50,781 bases of DNA, from NCBI RefSeq assembly GCF_018129065.1, contig NZ_JAAEDM010000025.1, positions 1 to 50,781 of the forward strand, written 5' to 3'. Positions 14,855-22,733 of the stretch are shown piece by piece (position 1 is the first letter of the stretch; each line of letters starts with the position of its first letter). Source of the DNA: Neoroseomonas soli. GTDB taxonomy: Bacteria; Pseudomonadota; Alphaproteobacteria; Acetobacterales; Acetobacteraceae. The position numbers and the translations under genes were made by a program. Under the pieces are notes generated by a model. The model was not told the DNA's origin. It worked only from the letters and a program-made list of their open reading frames with translations, and did not search any database.

Positions 14855-15853
14855 ATGCAAGGCGTTGGCACCGCGGTCATCGGGGCGCGCCCGAAGACGA
14901 CGTGGCTCCCAACGGACCTCTTCGGCGTCTTGGCGCTGGCGCGCCGGTACTGGCTCCTCATGCTCGGCTGCGCCCTGGCGGGGGCTGTGGCGCTGCTGGC
15001 CTCGGCCGTGCTGATCGGCGGGCCGCGCTACATCGTCGCCGCCAAGATCATGGTCAACCTCGGTCCTGAAATGGCGGGCTCGCCGCTGCTGGCGACGCTG
15101 CAGGGCACGCCCTCGGCCCCGGCCATGCTGCGGCCCGAGGATTCGGCGACCGGCGTCGAGATCTTCAGCAACCCGCGCCTGGTCCGCGACCTGGTTGAAA
15201 GCCTCGGCCCCGACTTCTTCGCCGACGATCCGCCGGTCACCTTCCTGCAGCACGTGAAGTACATCGGCAAGCAGGCCATGCGCGGCGTCCAGCGCGCCCT
15301 GCAGGAAGTGACCGTCGCGCTGGGCCTGCGCCCGCGCATCACCGAGACCGACCGGCTGGTGCTCGCCCGCAGCGCGGGGCCCTTCGACGAGGCCTGGCAC
15401 GAGGTGATCGACCTCTGGCTGTTCTGCCGGATGTGCCTCGCGGGGGATATCGGCCATCTCGACCGCGTGCTGGTCGAATACCGCGTGCATCCCGCCGCGA
15501 TGTCGCAGCAGATGAGCACCATGAACCTGATGTTCCGGCGCCAGATCACGGCCGCCAGGCAGGCCTTCGCCTGGCTGCAATCCGTCGCGATCGGCGCATC
15601 GGGGCAGCTACGGCAGGCCGAGCTCACCTGCGCGCGCACCGCCGTCGAGGTGCTTCATCTCACGCGGCGGGGCGGCTACGAGAGGTTCGCGGCCAGCCTC
15701 GCGGAGATCGTGCGGGAGGTGCCCGCCGTACTGGCCGAACCGGCGACCTGGGCGCGGATCGGCTTCGGGCTCTTGCCGCAAGGAGCGATCGTCGCGCTGT
15801 CCCGCCGCCGCCAGGATCGCGCGCGGGCACGCGCGGCGCAGGGGGCGGCATGA
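14855..15853 (+). CDS. Chimeric protein: Wzz-like N-terminus joined to GT2 glycosyltransferase C-terminus
   Basis: 332 aa. Residues 1 to about 170 resemble a polysaccharide chain-length determinant/BY-kinase-associated Wzz protein: LFGVLALARRYWLLMLGCAL opens a transmembrane helix (about 32-55), then YIVAAKIMV and SNPRLVRDLVESLG. From about residue 173 the sequence resembles the end of a GT2 rhamnosyltransferase-like enzyme: GPFDEAWHEVIDLWLFCRM, then VLVEYRVHPAAMS and a helical tail. The catalytic GT2 half, the second Wzz helix and the tyrosine-kinase-type tail are missing, so an in-frame deletion probably fused two neighbouring genes. GAGG lies 7 nt before the ATG. Probably non-functional, though the frame is intact. 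Confidence 0.65.
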   Translation: MQGVGTAVIGARPKTTWLPTDLFGVLALARRYWLLMLGCALAGAVALLASAVLIGGPRYIVAAKIMVNLGPEMAGSPLLATLQGTPSAPAMLRPEDSATGVEIFSNPRLVRDLVESLGPDFFADDPPVTFLQHVKYIGKQAMRGVQRALQEVTVALGLRPRITETDRLVLARSAGPFDEAWHEVIDLWLFCRMCLAGDIGHLDRVLVEYRVHPAAMSQQMSTMNLMFRRQITAARQAFAWLQSVAIGASGQLRQAELTCARTAVEVLHLTRRGGYERFAASLAEIVREVPAVLAEPATWARIGFGLLPQGAIVALSRRRQDRARARAAQGAA

Positions 15854-16041
15854 CGCGCAGCGCTGCCCGGGACGCCATCCTGGTGACCGGCGGGCGCATC
15901 GGTTTCGCCGTGCTGTGGTTCCTGGCGGGCACGCTGTTCTGGCTCGCGGTGGCGCCGCTGCCGCTGCCGCTGACGATGGTGGCGGTCCACGCGCCGGAAC
16001 TGCCCGGGGATGACTGGTCATGGGCCGGCACCAGGCGCTGA
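15850..16041 (+). CDS. Small single-pass membrane protein
   Basis: 63 aa, MTRSAARDAILVTGGRIG followed by one hydrophobic helix (FAVLWFLAGTLFWLAV, about residues 19-35) and a short polar tail. Its ATG overlaps the previous stop (ATGA), and its 3' end overlaps the O-antigen ligase start by 22 nt, so it is embedded in the exopolysaccharide operon. Family not recognised; it may be a helper subunit of the polymerase or the remnant of a larger gene. Confidence 0.5.
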   Translation: MTRSAARDAILVTGGRIGFAVLWFLAGTLFWLAVAPLPLPLTMVAVHAPELPGDDWSWAGTRR

Positions 16042-17483
16042 TCCCGATCGGCGTCGGCGCCGGCCTGTTCGGCGCCGCCGCGCTCGCGGGGCCGCTGCTG
16101 GCGGCGGGCGGGGTGCTCGCCGTGGCGCTGGCCGCCGCCGTCTATGTCTGGCCGATCATCGGCCTCGGCATGATGGTGATCTCGGGCACCGCACTGCAGA
16201 TCCTGGGCAGCGAGAATGTCACGGGCCTGCCGCTCAGCTTCAGCAAGATTGCGGGTGCGCTCACGCTCTCGGTCTGGCTCGCGCGGAGCATCCTGCAGCG
16301 CATCCCGATCACCTGGTCGCCGCTGCTGCCCGCGCTCGCCGCCTTCGTCTTCGCGGTCTGGGCGGCGGGCTTCGTCTCGCCCGACGCGGGCGAGGCGCGC
16401 GAGGGCGTGATGCGCTACATCCAGCTCGCGCTGCTGACCTTCATGATCGCCAACATCGCCGGCGAGAACGAGCGCACGCTCGACCTTGCGGTGATCGCGC
16501 TCACGGCGAGCATGACGGTCTCCGCCACCATCGGGCTGATGGAGTTCCTGCTGCCGAGCCTGGCGCTGGAATCCGACGATCCGAGCCAGGGCGGCGGCAA
16601 CATCGGCGCCGTGATCGACCGCGACTCTCTCGATGGCGTCGACATCAAGCGCGTCACCGGCGGTGTCTCGGAGTCGAACTGGTTTTCGTACATGCTGGTA
16701 GCAGTGGTGCCGGTCAACCTCTATCTGTTCCACCGCTATGCCGGGCGGGCGGCGCGGTTCCTGATCCTCGCGGCGGCGACGCTGCAGAGCATCGGCATCG
16801 TGATCTCGCTGACGCGTTCGGGGATCATGGCGCTCGGCGTCACGGTGGCGTGGCTCGCGCTGCGCGGGCGCCTGCCGGCCAAGCCGCTGCTGATGGTCGC
16901 CTTCCTCAGCGCCGTCGGGTTCCTCGCCTGGAATCCAGCGGGCCTCGAGCGGATCTACTCGATCGAATACGCGCGGGAAGGCGGCAGCACGAACCTCCGC
17001 GCCTACCTGCTGCGCGGCGGCGCTGCGCTGGTGCAGGAGCGCCCGGTCACCGGCTGGGGCTACAACCAGTTCGGGGCGAACTTCATGAAGTGGCTCGCCT
17101 CGGAACCGAGTCTGCCGGACGAGATTTCGGCGTGGGAACGCGACATGGAGAACCGCGTCGCCCAGGGGATCGAACGCATCGAGTGGATCATGCCGCACAA
17201 CACCGCGGTTCAAGTCTGGGTCGAGTTCGGCCTGCCCGGCATGGTCGCCTTCTGCACCCTCTACGTGCTCATGCTGCTCGACCTGCGGCTGGTGCTGCGC
17301 CTTGGCGACCCGCCACGGGGCCTGTTGGCGGATTGCCTCGTGGCTTCGGCGCTCGGGTTCCTGGTCTGCGCGATCTTCGGCCACCTGGCGCTGGCCAAGA
17401 TCATCTGGATGCTGGCCGGCTATTCGGCGGCGCTGCGGCGCGTCGCCTTCGACCCGGCGACGAAGCAGGGCGCGACGGCGTGA
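16020..17483 (+). CDS. O-antigen ligase/polymerase family membrane protein (Wzy/WaaL-like)
   Basis: 487 aa, about 12 hydrophobic helices. Distinguishing features are IVISLTRSGIMALGV (the SLTRSG helix of O-antigen ligase family proteins), the large periplasmic loop with RPVTGWGYNQFG and the conserved PHNTAVQVWVEFGLPG segment containing the key His. This fits Wzy polymerases and WaaL ligases of the Wzy_C superfamily; which of the two cannot be told. It overlaps the small membrane protein upstream and, through GTGA, the next gene, in an exopolysaccharide export/assembly operon. Confidence 0.87.
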   Translation: MGRHQALIPIGVGAGLFGAAALAGPLLAAGGVLAVALAAAVYVWPIIGLGMMVISGTALQILGSENVTGLPLSFSKIAGALTLSVWLARSILQRIPITWSPLLPALAAFVFAVWAAGFVSPDAGEAREGVMRYIQLALLTFMIANIAGENERTLDLAVIALTASMTVSATIGLMEFLLPSLALESDDPSQGGGNIGAVIDRDSLDGVDIKRVTGGVSESNWFSYMLVAVVPVNLYLFHRYAGRAARFLILAAATLQSIGIVISLTRSGIMALGVTVAWLALRGRLPAKPLLMVAFLSAVGFLAWNPAGLERIYSIEYAREGGSTNLRAYLLRGGAALVQERPVTGWGYNQFGANFMKWLASEPSLPDEISAWERDMENRVAQGIERIEWIMPHNTAVQVWVEFGLPGMVAFCTLYVLMLLDLRLVLRLGDPPRGLLADCLVASALGFLVCAIFGHLALAKIIWMLAGYSAALRRVAFDPATKQGATA

Positions 17484-18430
17484 CGCGCCTCGGTCGCATC
17501 GCACGCAGCGCGGGTCTGGTGCTCGGCACGGGCTACGTGCTCTGCTTCTTCTCCGAGGCGATGTTTTGGTCGTTCTGGCGCCCGGACGAGGAGCCCTTCG
17601 GCCGGGTCGCGCAGTGGCTGCTCTATTCCCTGTTCGGCTACCTGACGCTGGTCGTGGTCGCGCTGTTCCGGCTGCGCGGCGGCTGGGCGCTGCTGATGGC
17701 CGGCGCCTTCTATGGCTGGCTGGGGGAAGGGCTGGTCGCCATGACCGTCTATGGCGATCCCAGCATGCCCTTCCCGGTGACCATCGCCTGGACCGCGCTC
17801 GCCTGGCATGCGCCGCTGTCGGTGGTGGTGGGGTGGTACTGGCTCGGCATGGCGCTGCGCGCGCCGCGCATCTGGCCGACGGCGCGGCTCTCCCTCGTGC
17901 TCGGCCTGTTCTGGGGCGTCTGGGGCTTCGGCTGGATGGCGGAGACGCCGCCGCTCGCCGCGGAACCCTTCGAGTTCCTGGCCAATGCCCTGGGCACGAC
18001 GCTGTGTCTCGGCCTCGCGCACCGGGCGATCGCGGCGGGCGCGCGCGCGGACTACCGGCCCTGGTGGCCCGGCGTGGCGGTCGTCAGCAGCGCGGCGCTG
18101 GCGTTCTTCGCGTTGGTGACCGTCCCGGCCATTCCCTTCGCGCCGATCGTGCTGCTGCCGCTGCTGGCGCTTCTTGGTCTCGCGATGCGCCGCCGCAGCG
18201 CGGCCGCGCCGGACGAAAGCCTGCTCGTCGATCTCGCCGCGCCCATCCGTGGCCGCAACTTCCTGGCGCTCGCGCTGATGCCGGTCTGCGCCTCGGTGGT
18301 CTACGCGGCGGCGACCACCGCCCTGCCGCCCCTGGACGCGATCCACCTCGGCTTCGCCGTCATCGCCATCCCGGTGGGCACGGCGCTGTTCGGCATCGCC
18401 CTGGCCCGCGCGCTGCGCCGCCGGATCTGA
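17480..18430 (+). CDS. Polytopic membrane protein of unknown function
   Basis: 316 aa with about eight to nine hydrophobic helices, starting at a GTG that overlaps the stop of the O-antigen ligase gene (GTGA). Features include VLGTGYVLCFFSEAMFWSFW, WALLMAGAFYGWLGEGLV and VVVGWYWLGMAL. No family is recognised. Its tight coupling to the ligase and to two glycosyltransferases suggests a role in polysaccharide synthesis or export, but no catalytic signature was seen. Confidence 0.7.
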   Translation: MTRLGRIARSAGLVLGTGYVLCFFSEAMFWSFWRPDEEPFGRVAQWLLYSLFGYLTLVVVALFRLRGGWALLMAGAFYGWLGEGLVAMTVYGDPSMPFPVTIAWTALAWHAPLSVVVGWYWLGMALRAPRIWPTARLSLVLGLFWGVWGFGWMAETPPLAAEPFEFLANALGTTLCLGLAHRAIAAGARADYRPWWPGVAVVSSAALAFFALVTVPAIPFAPIVLLPLLALLGLAMRRRSAAAPDESLLVDLAAPIRGRNFLALALMPVCASVVYAAATTALPPLDAIHLGFAVIAIPVGTALFGIALARALRRRI

Positions 18431-18441
18431 AAGGCCCCGCG

Positions 18442-19611
18442 ATGGACCGCGCTCCGCTTCCCGCCCGGACGCCGATCCCGCTGGTCATGGTCAAGGGCGC
18501 CTATGACAGCGCCGGCGGTCCCGAGACGGTGCTGCAGACCATCGCCGGCAACCTCGACCGGCAGAACTTCCCCCCGCTGCTCGCGCTGCTGGCCCGCCCG
18601 CACGAGACGCTGCCGCCCATCCTGGCGGACCTGGCGACGCGGCTGCCCACCGAACGCATCGACTGGCGCGGCATCGCCCGCGCGCCGGTCGTCGCGCGGC
18701 GCATCGCGGCGCTGATCGCGGAACGGCCCGGCGCGGTGCTGCACACCAACGACATGCGCTCGGACCTGATCGCCTGGATGGTCACGCGCGTGCGGCGCGT
18801 CCCGTGGATCGCGCATGTGCATGGCTGGCTGCGCCACACCCATTCCGGCATCCACCGCATCTACGAGGAGATCGACCGCCGCCTGATCCCCGCCGCGGAC
18901 CTGGTGCTGGTCGGCTCCACCGCGATGGCCGAGGAGGTGCGCATCGCCGGCGCCCGACGCATCGACATCGTCACGAACGGCATTCCCGTCTCCGAGCGCG
19001 CACCGCATGCCGAGGCGGCGGCCGCCATCCGCGCCCGGGTTGCGCCCGGCGGCGGGCTGATCGCGGGCGTGCTGGGCCGCCTGCACCCGGGCAAGGGCCA
19101 GGCGCTGCTCATCGAGGCCCTTGCCGGGCTGCGCAAGCGCGGGTTCGACATCACCGTGCTGCTGGTCGGCGTCGGCCCGGCGGAGGCGGAGTACCGCGCT
19201 CTTGCCGCGCGCCTTGGCGTCGCGGAGCATGTCCACTTCGCTGGCCTCGTGCCGGATATCCTGCCCTGGCTCTGCGCGATGGACATGATGTGCGTCCCCT
19301 CGCTCAAGGACAGCCTGCCGCTCACGGTGATGGAGGCGATGAGCGTCTCGTGCCCGGTGATCGCCTCCCGCGCGGGGGACCTGCCGCTGGCGATCCGCGA
19401 CGGCGAGAACGGCCTGCTGGTCGAGGTCAGCTCGGCGCCGGCGCTCGAGGCCGCGGTCGAGCGGCTGGCGCGAGATGCCGGGCTTCGCGCGCGCCTTGGC
19501 GCCGAGGGCCGCCGCACGCTGGTGGAGAAGTTCTCGCCCGCCGCGATGCTGCGGCAGCTCGAGGGATTCTGCGCCACCCTCGCCGCCGAGCAGGCCGCGC
19601 GTGGCCGCTGA
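18442..19611 (+). CDS. Glycosyltransferase family 4
   Basis: 389-aa GT-B fold transferase. The N-terminal domain begins PLVMVKGAYDSAGGPETVL with the Gly-rich acceptor loop; HVHGWLRHTHSG follows. The C-terminal donor-binding domain has IAGVLGRLHPGKGQALLIEA, VHFAGLVPDILPWL and the EX7E-type block PLTVMEAMSVSCPVIAS. Cytoplasmic, transferring a sugar from a nucleotide donor to the growing polysaccharide. It begins 11 nt after the preceding gene and its 3' end overlaps the start of the next GT4 (GTG at 19601), so they are co-translated. Confidence 0.88.
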   Translation: MDRAPLPARTPIPLVMVKGAYDSAGGPETVLQTIAGNLDRQNFPPLLALLARPHETLPPILADLATRLPTERIDWRGIARAPVVARRIAALIAERPGAVLHTNDMRSDLIAWMVTRVRRVPWIAHVHGWLRHTHSGIHRIYEEIDRRLIPAADLVLVGSTAMAEEVRIAGARRIDIVTNGIPVSERAPHAEAAAAIRARVAPGGGLIAGVLGRLHPGKGQALLIEALAGLRKRGFDITVLLVGVGPAEAEYRALAARLGVAEHVHFAGLVPDILPWLCAMDMMCVPSLKDSLPLTVMEAMSVSCPVIASRAGDLPLAIRDGENGLLVEVSSAPALEAAVERLARDAGLRARLGAEGRRTLVEKFSPAAMLRQLEGFCATLAAEQAARGR

Positions 19612-20785
19612 GCGCCCGCGCCTGATCTGCGTCCACCCGAACAACGAGATCGGCGGGTCCGACATCGCGCTGGTACGCCTGATTGAGGCGCTGGGCACCC
19701 GGGACTACGACATCGCGGCGGTCGTGCCGGGGCAGGGGCCGATCACGCCGCTGCTGCAGGATGCCGGGGCGCGGGTGCATGTGCTGCCGATGGTGCAACT
19801 GCGCACGCTGCCCTCGGTGTCATACCAGGCGCGCTACGCCGCGCGGCTGTGGCCGACGGTGCGCGACCTCGCGGCGCTGATCCGCGCCGAGCGCGCCGAC
19901 CTCGTGTACACCAATTCGCTGTACTGCCTGTATGGCGGCTTCGCCGCGCGGCTCGCGGGGCGGGCGCATCTGTGGCACGTGCGCGAGATCCCGGCGGCGA
20001 TCCCGGTGCTGCGGCCCGCGCTCGGGCGGATGGTGCTGCGGCTGTCGCGCGTGGTGGCGTGCATGTCGCACGCCGTGTCGGACGCGCTGTTTGGCGCGCG
20101 CGCGAACGATCCGCGCATCCGGCATATCGGCGAGGGGGTCGACCTGCGGCGCTGGTCGCGCAGTGCGGTCGCGCGCGATGTCCGCGCCGAGCTCGGCATC
20201 GCGCCGGACGCGCCGGTGGTGGGCTTCGTCGCGCGGCTCGACCCATGGAAGGGCCTCGACGTCTTCCTGGAGGCGGCGGCGCAGGTGGCGCGCGCGGTGC
20301 CCGACGCCGTCTTCCTCGTCTCCGGCGATGCGCCGGGCGGCATGGAGGCGTACCGGGACCGCATGGTGGCGCGCGCCGCCGCGCTCGGCCTTGGCGATCG
20401 CATCCGCTTCCTGGGCTGGCGCTACCGGCTCGACGACATTCCCGCGCTCATGGCCGCCTTCGACGTGTTCTGCCACACCGCGATCGCGCCCGAGCCCTTC
20501 GGCATGGTGATCATCGAGGCGATGGCGATGGGATGCCCGGTGATCGCCGCGCGTTCCGGCGGCCCCATGGAGATCGTCGAGGACGGCGTGAGCGGGCTGC
20601 TGACCACGCCCGGCGATGCCGCCGCACTCGCCGGGGCCATGCTGTCGGTGCTGCGCGACCCGGCCCTGCGCGCGCGCCTGGCCGTGGGCGGGCGTGCGCG
20701 CGTCGAGGCGCGGTATTCGCGCGAGGAGCATGCCGCCGACGCGCGCGCCCTGTTCGACCATGCGCTTGGGCGAAGCCGCGCATGA
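19601..20785 (+). CDS. Glycosyltransferase family 4
   Basis: 394 aa. GT-B fold with ICVHPNNEIGGSDIALVRL at the N-terminus, VVGFVARLDPWKGLDVFLEA at the interdomain boundary, IRFLGWRYRLDDIP and the donor-site motif EPFGMVIIEAMAMGCPVIA (EX7E pattern). A second GT4 beside the first indicates a heteropolysaccharide repeat unit. GTG start at 19601 overlaps the previous gene by 11 nt. Its stop overlaps the ATG of a truncated GT2 gene, so the operon continued beyond what now remains. Confidence 0.88.
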   Translation: MAAERPRLICVHPNNEIGGSDIALVRLIEALGTRDYDIAAVVPGQGPITPLLQDAGARVHVLPMVQLRTLPSVSYQARYAARLWPTVRDLAALIRAERADLVYTNSLYCLYGGFAARLAGRAHLWHVREIPAAIPVLRPALGRMVLRLSRVVACMSHAVSDALFGARANDPRIRHIGEGVDLRRWSRSAVARDVRAELGIAPDAPVVGFVARLDPWKGLDVFLEAAAQVARAVPDAVFLVSGDAPGGMEAYRDRMVARAAALGLGDRIRFLGWRYRLDDIPALMAAFDVFCHTAIAPEPFGMVIIEAMAMGCPVIAARSGGPMEIVEDGVSGLLTTPGDAAALAGAMLSVLRDPALRARLAVGGRARVEARYSREEHAADARALFDHALGRSRA

Positions 20786-20949
20786 GCGACGCGCCCGACC
20801 TCTCGGTGGTGATCGTCAGCCACGGGCACGAGGCGATGCTGCCCGGCTGCGTCGCCTCCTTGGCTGCGGCGCTGGCGGGGCAGCGGGCCGGCATGACCCG
20901 CGCACGAGAGCCGGTGGTGGCGGCGCGTGCGACCGGAGGACCGCCATGA
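20782..20949 (+). pseudogene. GT2 glycosyltransferase, N-terminal stub
   Basis: 55 codons: MSDAPDLSVVIVSHGHEAML then GCVASLAAALAG is a typical beginning of a GT2 rhamnosyltransferase-like enzyme, but after about residue 34 the homology ends in an unrelated Arg/Ala-rich tail and a stop. No catalytic DXD region remains. It overlaps the previous GT4 stop (ATGA). The Wzz chimera at 14855 carries a GT2 C-terminus; whether both came from the same family or gene is unknown. Confidence 0.6.
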
Positions 20950-21480
20950 TCCGTCCATGCCGCCTGCGCTCTGCGCTCTGCGCCCTCGTGCTCGCTCTGC
21001 CGCCGCCGGCCTCGGCCGCGCCACGCTGCCGCTTCCCCGGCCCCTTCACGCGCGTCTAGAGCGGTTTCCGTTCGCCTCGGCTCACGAACACCGCTCTAGG
21101 TCTTTGTTCTTGCGAGCATCTTCACCCGATCAGGTGATTCCAGCTGATCGGGATCTGCTCTAACCGCCCGCACGCACCGCTGCCGGCACGCATCTCAGCC
21201 CGCTGCAGATCGCCGCCGATCCGTCCGTGCTGCACCGCAACGGGCGCTACGAGCTGTTCTTCACCAATGCCGACAGCCGCCAGCGCACCGGCATCGCGCG
21301 CGCCGAGAGCGCCGACGGGCGCGTCTGGAACGTCTGGCGCAATCCGGCGGGTGCCGACCGCGCGATGGACCTGGTGCTCGCGGCCCCGTCGGACGCCTGG
21401 GACGCGCCGGGGCTCGAGACCGCGAACGTCCTGGTCGGCCATGACGGCGTGCTGCGCATGTACTACACGGCCACCCGCCC
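20946..21480 (+). pseudogene. Secreted five-bladed beta-propeller (GH32/43/62/68-like) protein, interrupted
   Basis: The start codes for a signal peptide (RSALCALVLALPPPASA) and RFPGPFTRV, then is cut by the 106-bp TAGAGC element at 21057-21162. To the right of the element the protein resumes as HLSPLQIAADPSVLHRNGRY, LFFTNADSRQRTGIARAES and VLVGHDGVLRMYYTATRP, the repeated blade pattern of glycosyl hydrolase/levansucrase-type propellers. After about 21480 homology stops and the catabolic cluster begins, so the 3' end is deleted as well. It probably belonged to the exopolysaccharide locus as a secreted modifying enzyme. Confidence 0.6.
21057..21162. repeat. TAGAGC two-hairpin element, copy B
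   Basis: 106 bp, reverse-orientation match to copy A (14351-14456), same length. It starts TAGAGCGG, carries the GAGCATCTTCACCCGATCAG linker and hairpin, and ends GATCTGCTCTA. It contributes an in-frame TAG that ends the signal-peptide gene. Apart from the shared TA ends no longer target duplication is obvious. Confidence 0.8.
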
Positions 21481-21561
21481 CTGTGCCGCCGCAGCTTCGC
21501 GCAGTCGAGAAGTCGCCCGCCCGGTGTGCCAGGCACCACGGGCGGACCAGCGATCTCTCAA

Positions 21562-22554
21562 TCAGGCGGTGATGTTGAAGCGCCGGATCAGCTCGACCTC
21601 GTACGTGTTCCGTTGATCGATCATGGCTCGATACTCGGTCGGCCCCAGGTATTCCGCGTTGAGGTCGAAGCGGCGGCAGATGTCTCGGCTCGCCTCGGAT
21701 TCGAACGCCTTGCGATAGGCGCGGACGAGGACGTCGAGATGCTCCGGCGGGATGCCTGCCTTGGCGAAGAGGCCATACGGAGAGTGGGCCACGATCGGGA
21801 AGCCGAGTTCCTTCATCGTAGGCACCTGACTGTAGCGTTCGACGCGGGCCTCGGTCGCGAGGGCCAAGGCGCGCATCTGCCCACTCTCGACATTCGGCCC
21901 CCACGCCGTCGAATCAGCGACCGCGTCGAGCTGTCCGGAGATCACCGCGAGCGTTGGCTCGACTGCGCCGCGGAAGGGTACGTGGATCATCTCCAGCCCC
22001 TCACGGGAGGATAGGTCCTCCATCATGATGTGGCTGGTGCCTGCCACCGCCGACGTCCCATAGGAGACCTTGCCCGGGTTCGCCTTCGCATAGGCGATGA
22101 AATCCTGGAGGGTGCGCCACGGACGATCGGCACGAACGGCGATCCCGTACGTGTAGCTGACGAAGTTGCAGATATAGGTGAAGTCGGCCATCGGATCCCA
22201 CGGCCGCGGCTGCGTGATGTGGGCGTGCCTGAGGATTGAAAAGTGCATCAGGGAGACGGTGTGCGCGTCCGGCTCCGGCGTCCCCTTGATCAGCGCAGCA
22301 CCGAGCGAGCCTCGCGCGCCGGTCCGGTTTTCGACGACCACGGGCTGTCCGAGATCCCTCGAGACGATCGCCGACATCTGCCGGATATGGGCATCCGATG
22401 ACCCGCCCGCGGGGAAGGGCAGGACCATTCGGATCGGACGGTTCGGAAAGGCTGCGACCTGAGCGATCGCCGGCGTGGCCAGAACGCCCAGCGATCCGAG
22501 CAGAAGGCTTCGACGCCCTGTGGCGGGAGATCCCGGGGTTCGGTTGATTTGCAT
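21562..22554 (-). CDS. TctC/Bug-family periplasmic solute-binding protein
   Basis: 330 aa. A twin-arginine-like leader (GRRSLLLGSLGVLATPAIA) is followed by the Bug fold start FPNRPIRMVLPFPAGGSSDA, then VVVENRTGARGS, PGKVSYGTSAVAGTSH and the C-terminal LNAEYLGPTEY. These receptors feed tripartite tricarboxylate transporters (TctABC) or act as sensors; no tctA/tctB membrane genes are nearby, so it is an orphan receptor. ATG at 22554 has GAAGGA 6-7 nt upstream. It is divergent from the IclR gene and a palindrome lies in the shared promoter region (22641-22660). Confidence 0.9.
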   Translation of the reverse strand: MQINRTPGSPATGRRSLLLGSLGVLATPAIAQVAAFPNRPIRMVLPFPAGGSSDAHIRQMSAIVSRDLGQPVVVENRTGARGSLGAALIKGTPEPDAHTVSLMHFSILRHAHITQPRPWDPMADFTYICNFVSYTYGIAVRADRPWRTLQDFIAYAKANPGKVSYGTSAVAGTSHIMMEDLSSREGLEMIHVPFRGAVEPTLAVISGQLDAVADSTAWGPNVESGQMRALALATEARVERYSQVPTMKELGFPIVAHSPYGLFAKAGIPPEHLDVLVRAYRKAFESEASRDICRRFDLNAEYLGPTEYRAMIDQRNTYEVELIRRFNITA

Positions 22555-22640
22555 GACGTTTCCTTCTTCACGCGCCCGGTCAAGTGCGGACAAGTCAAGG
22601 CTGCCCCTGGGGTCCTGAGCGAACAAGCGCGCACCGCCAA

Positions 22641-22660
22641 TGTTCCCACATCGTGGAACA
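22641..22660. promoter_or_regulatory. Putative IclR operator
   Basis: Palindrome TGTTCCCACATCGTGGAACA between the divergent Bug receptor and IclR genes, 87 nt from the receptor start and 74 nt from the regulator start. The core TTCCCACATNGTGG recurs upstream of the second Bug gene (29761-29780), which supports regulator binding. Which protein binds is inferred from proximity. Confidence 0.6.
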
Positions 22661-22733
22661 GCGCACATACTGCCCTGAACAAGTCCGAGGCGGCTCACTG
22701 TCCGAGCCGACCATCCCGTCGGGGGAAGTGCTG

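Noticed and set aside
15660..17504. Long minus-strand open frame opposite the O-antigen ligase
   Set aside because: His/Arg/Gln-rich translation with no domain; the plus-strand gene has transmembrane topology and conserved ligase motifs.
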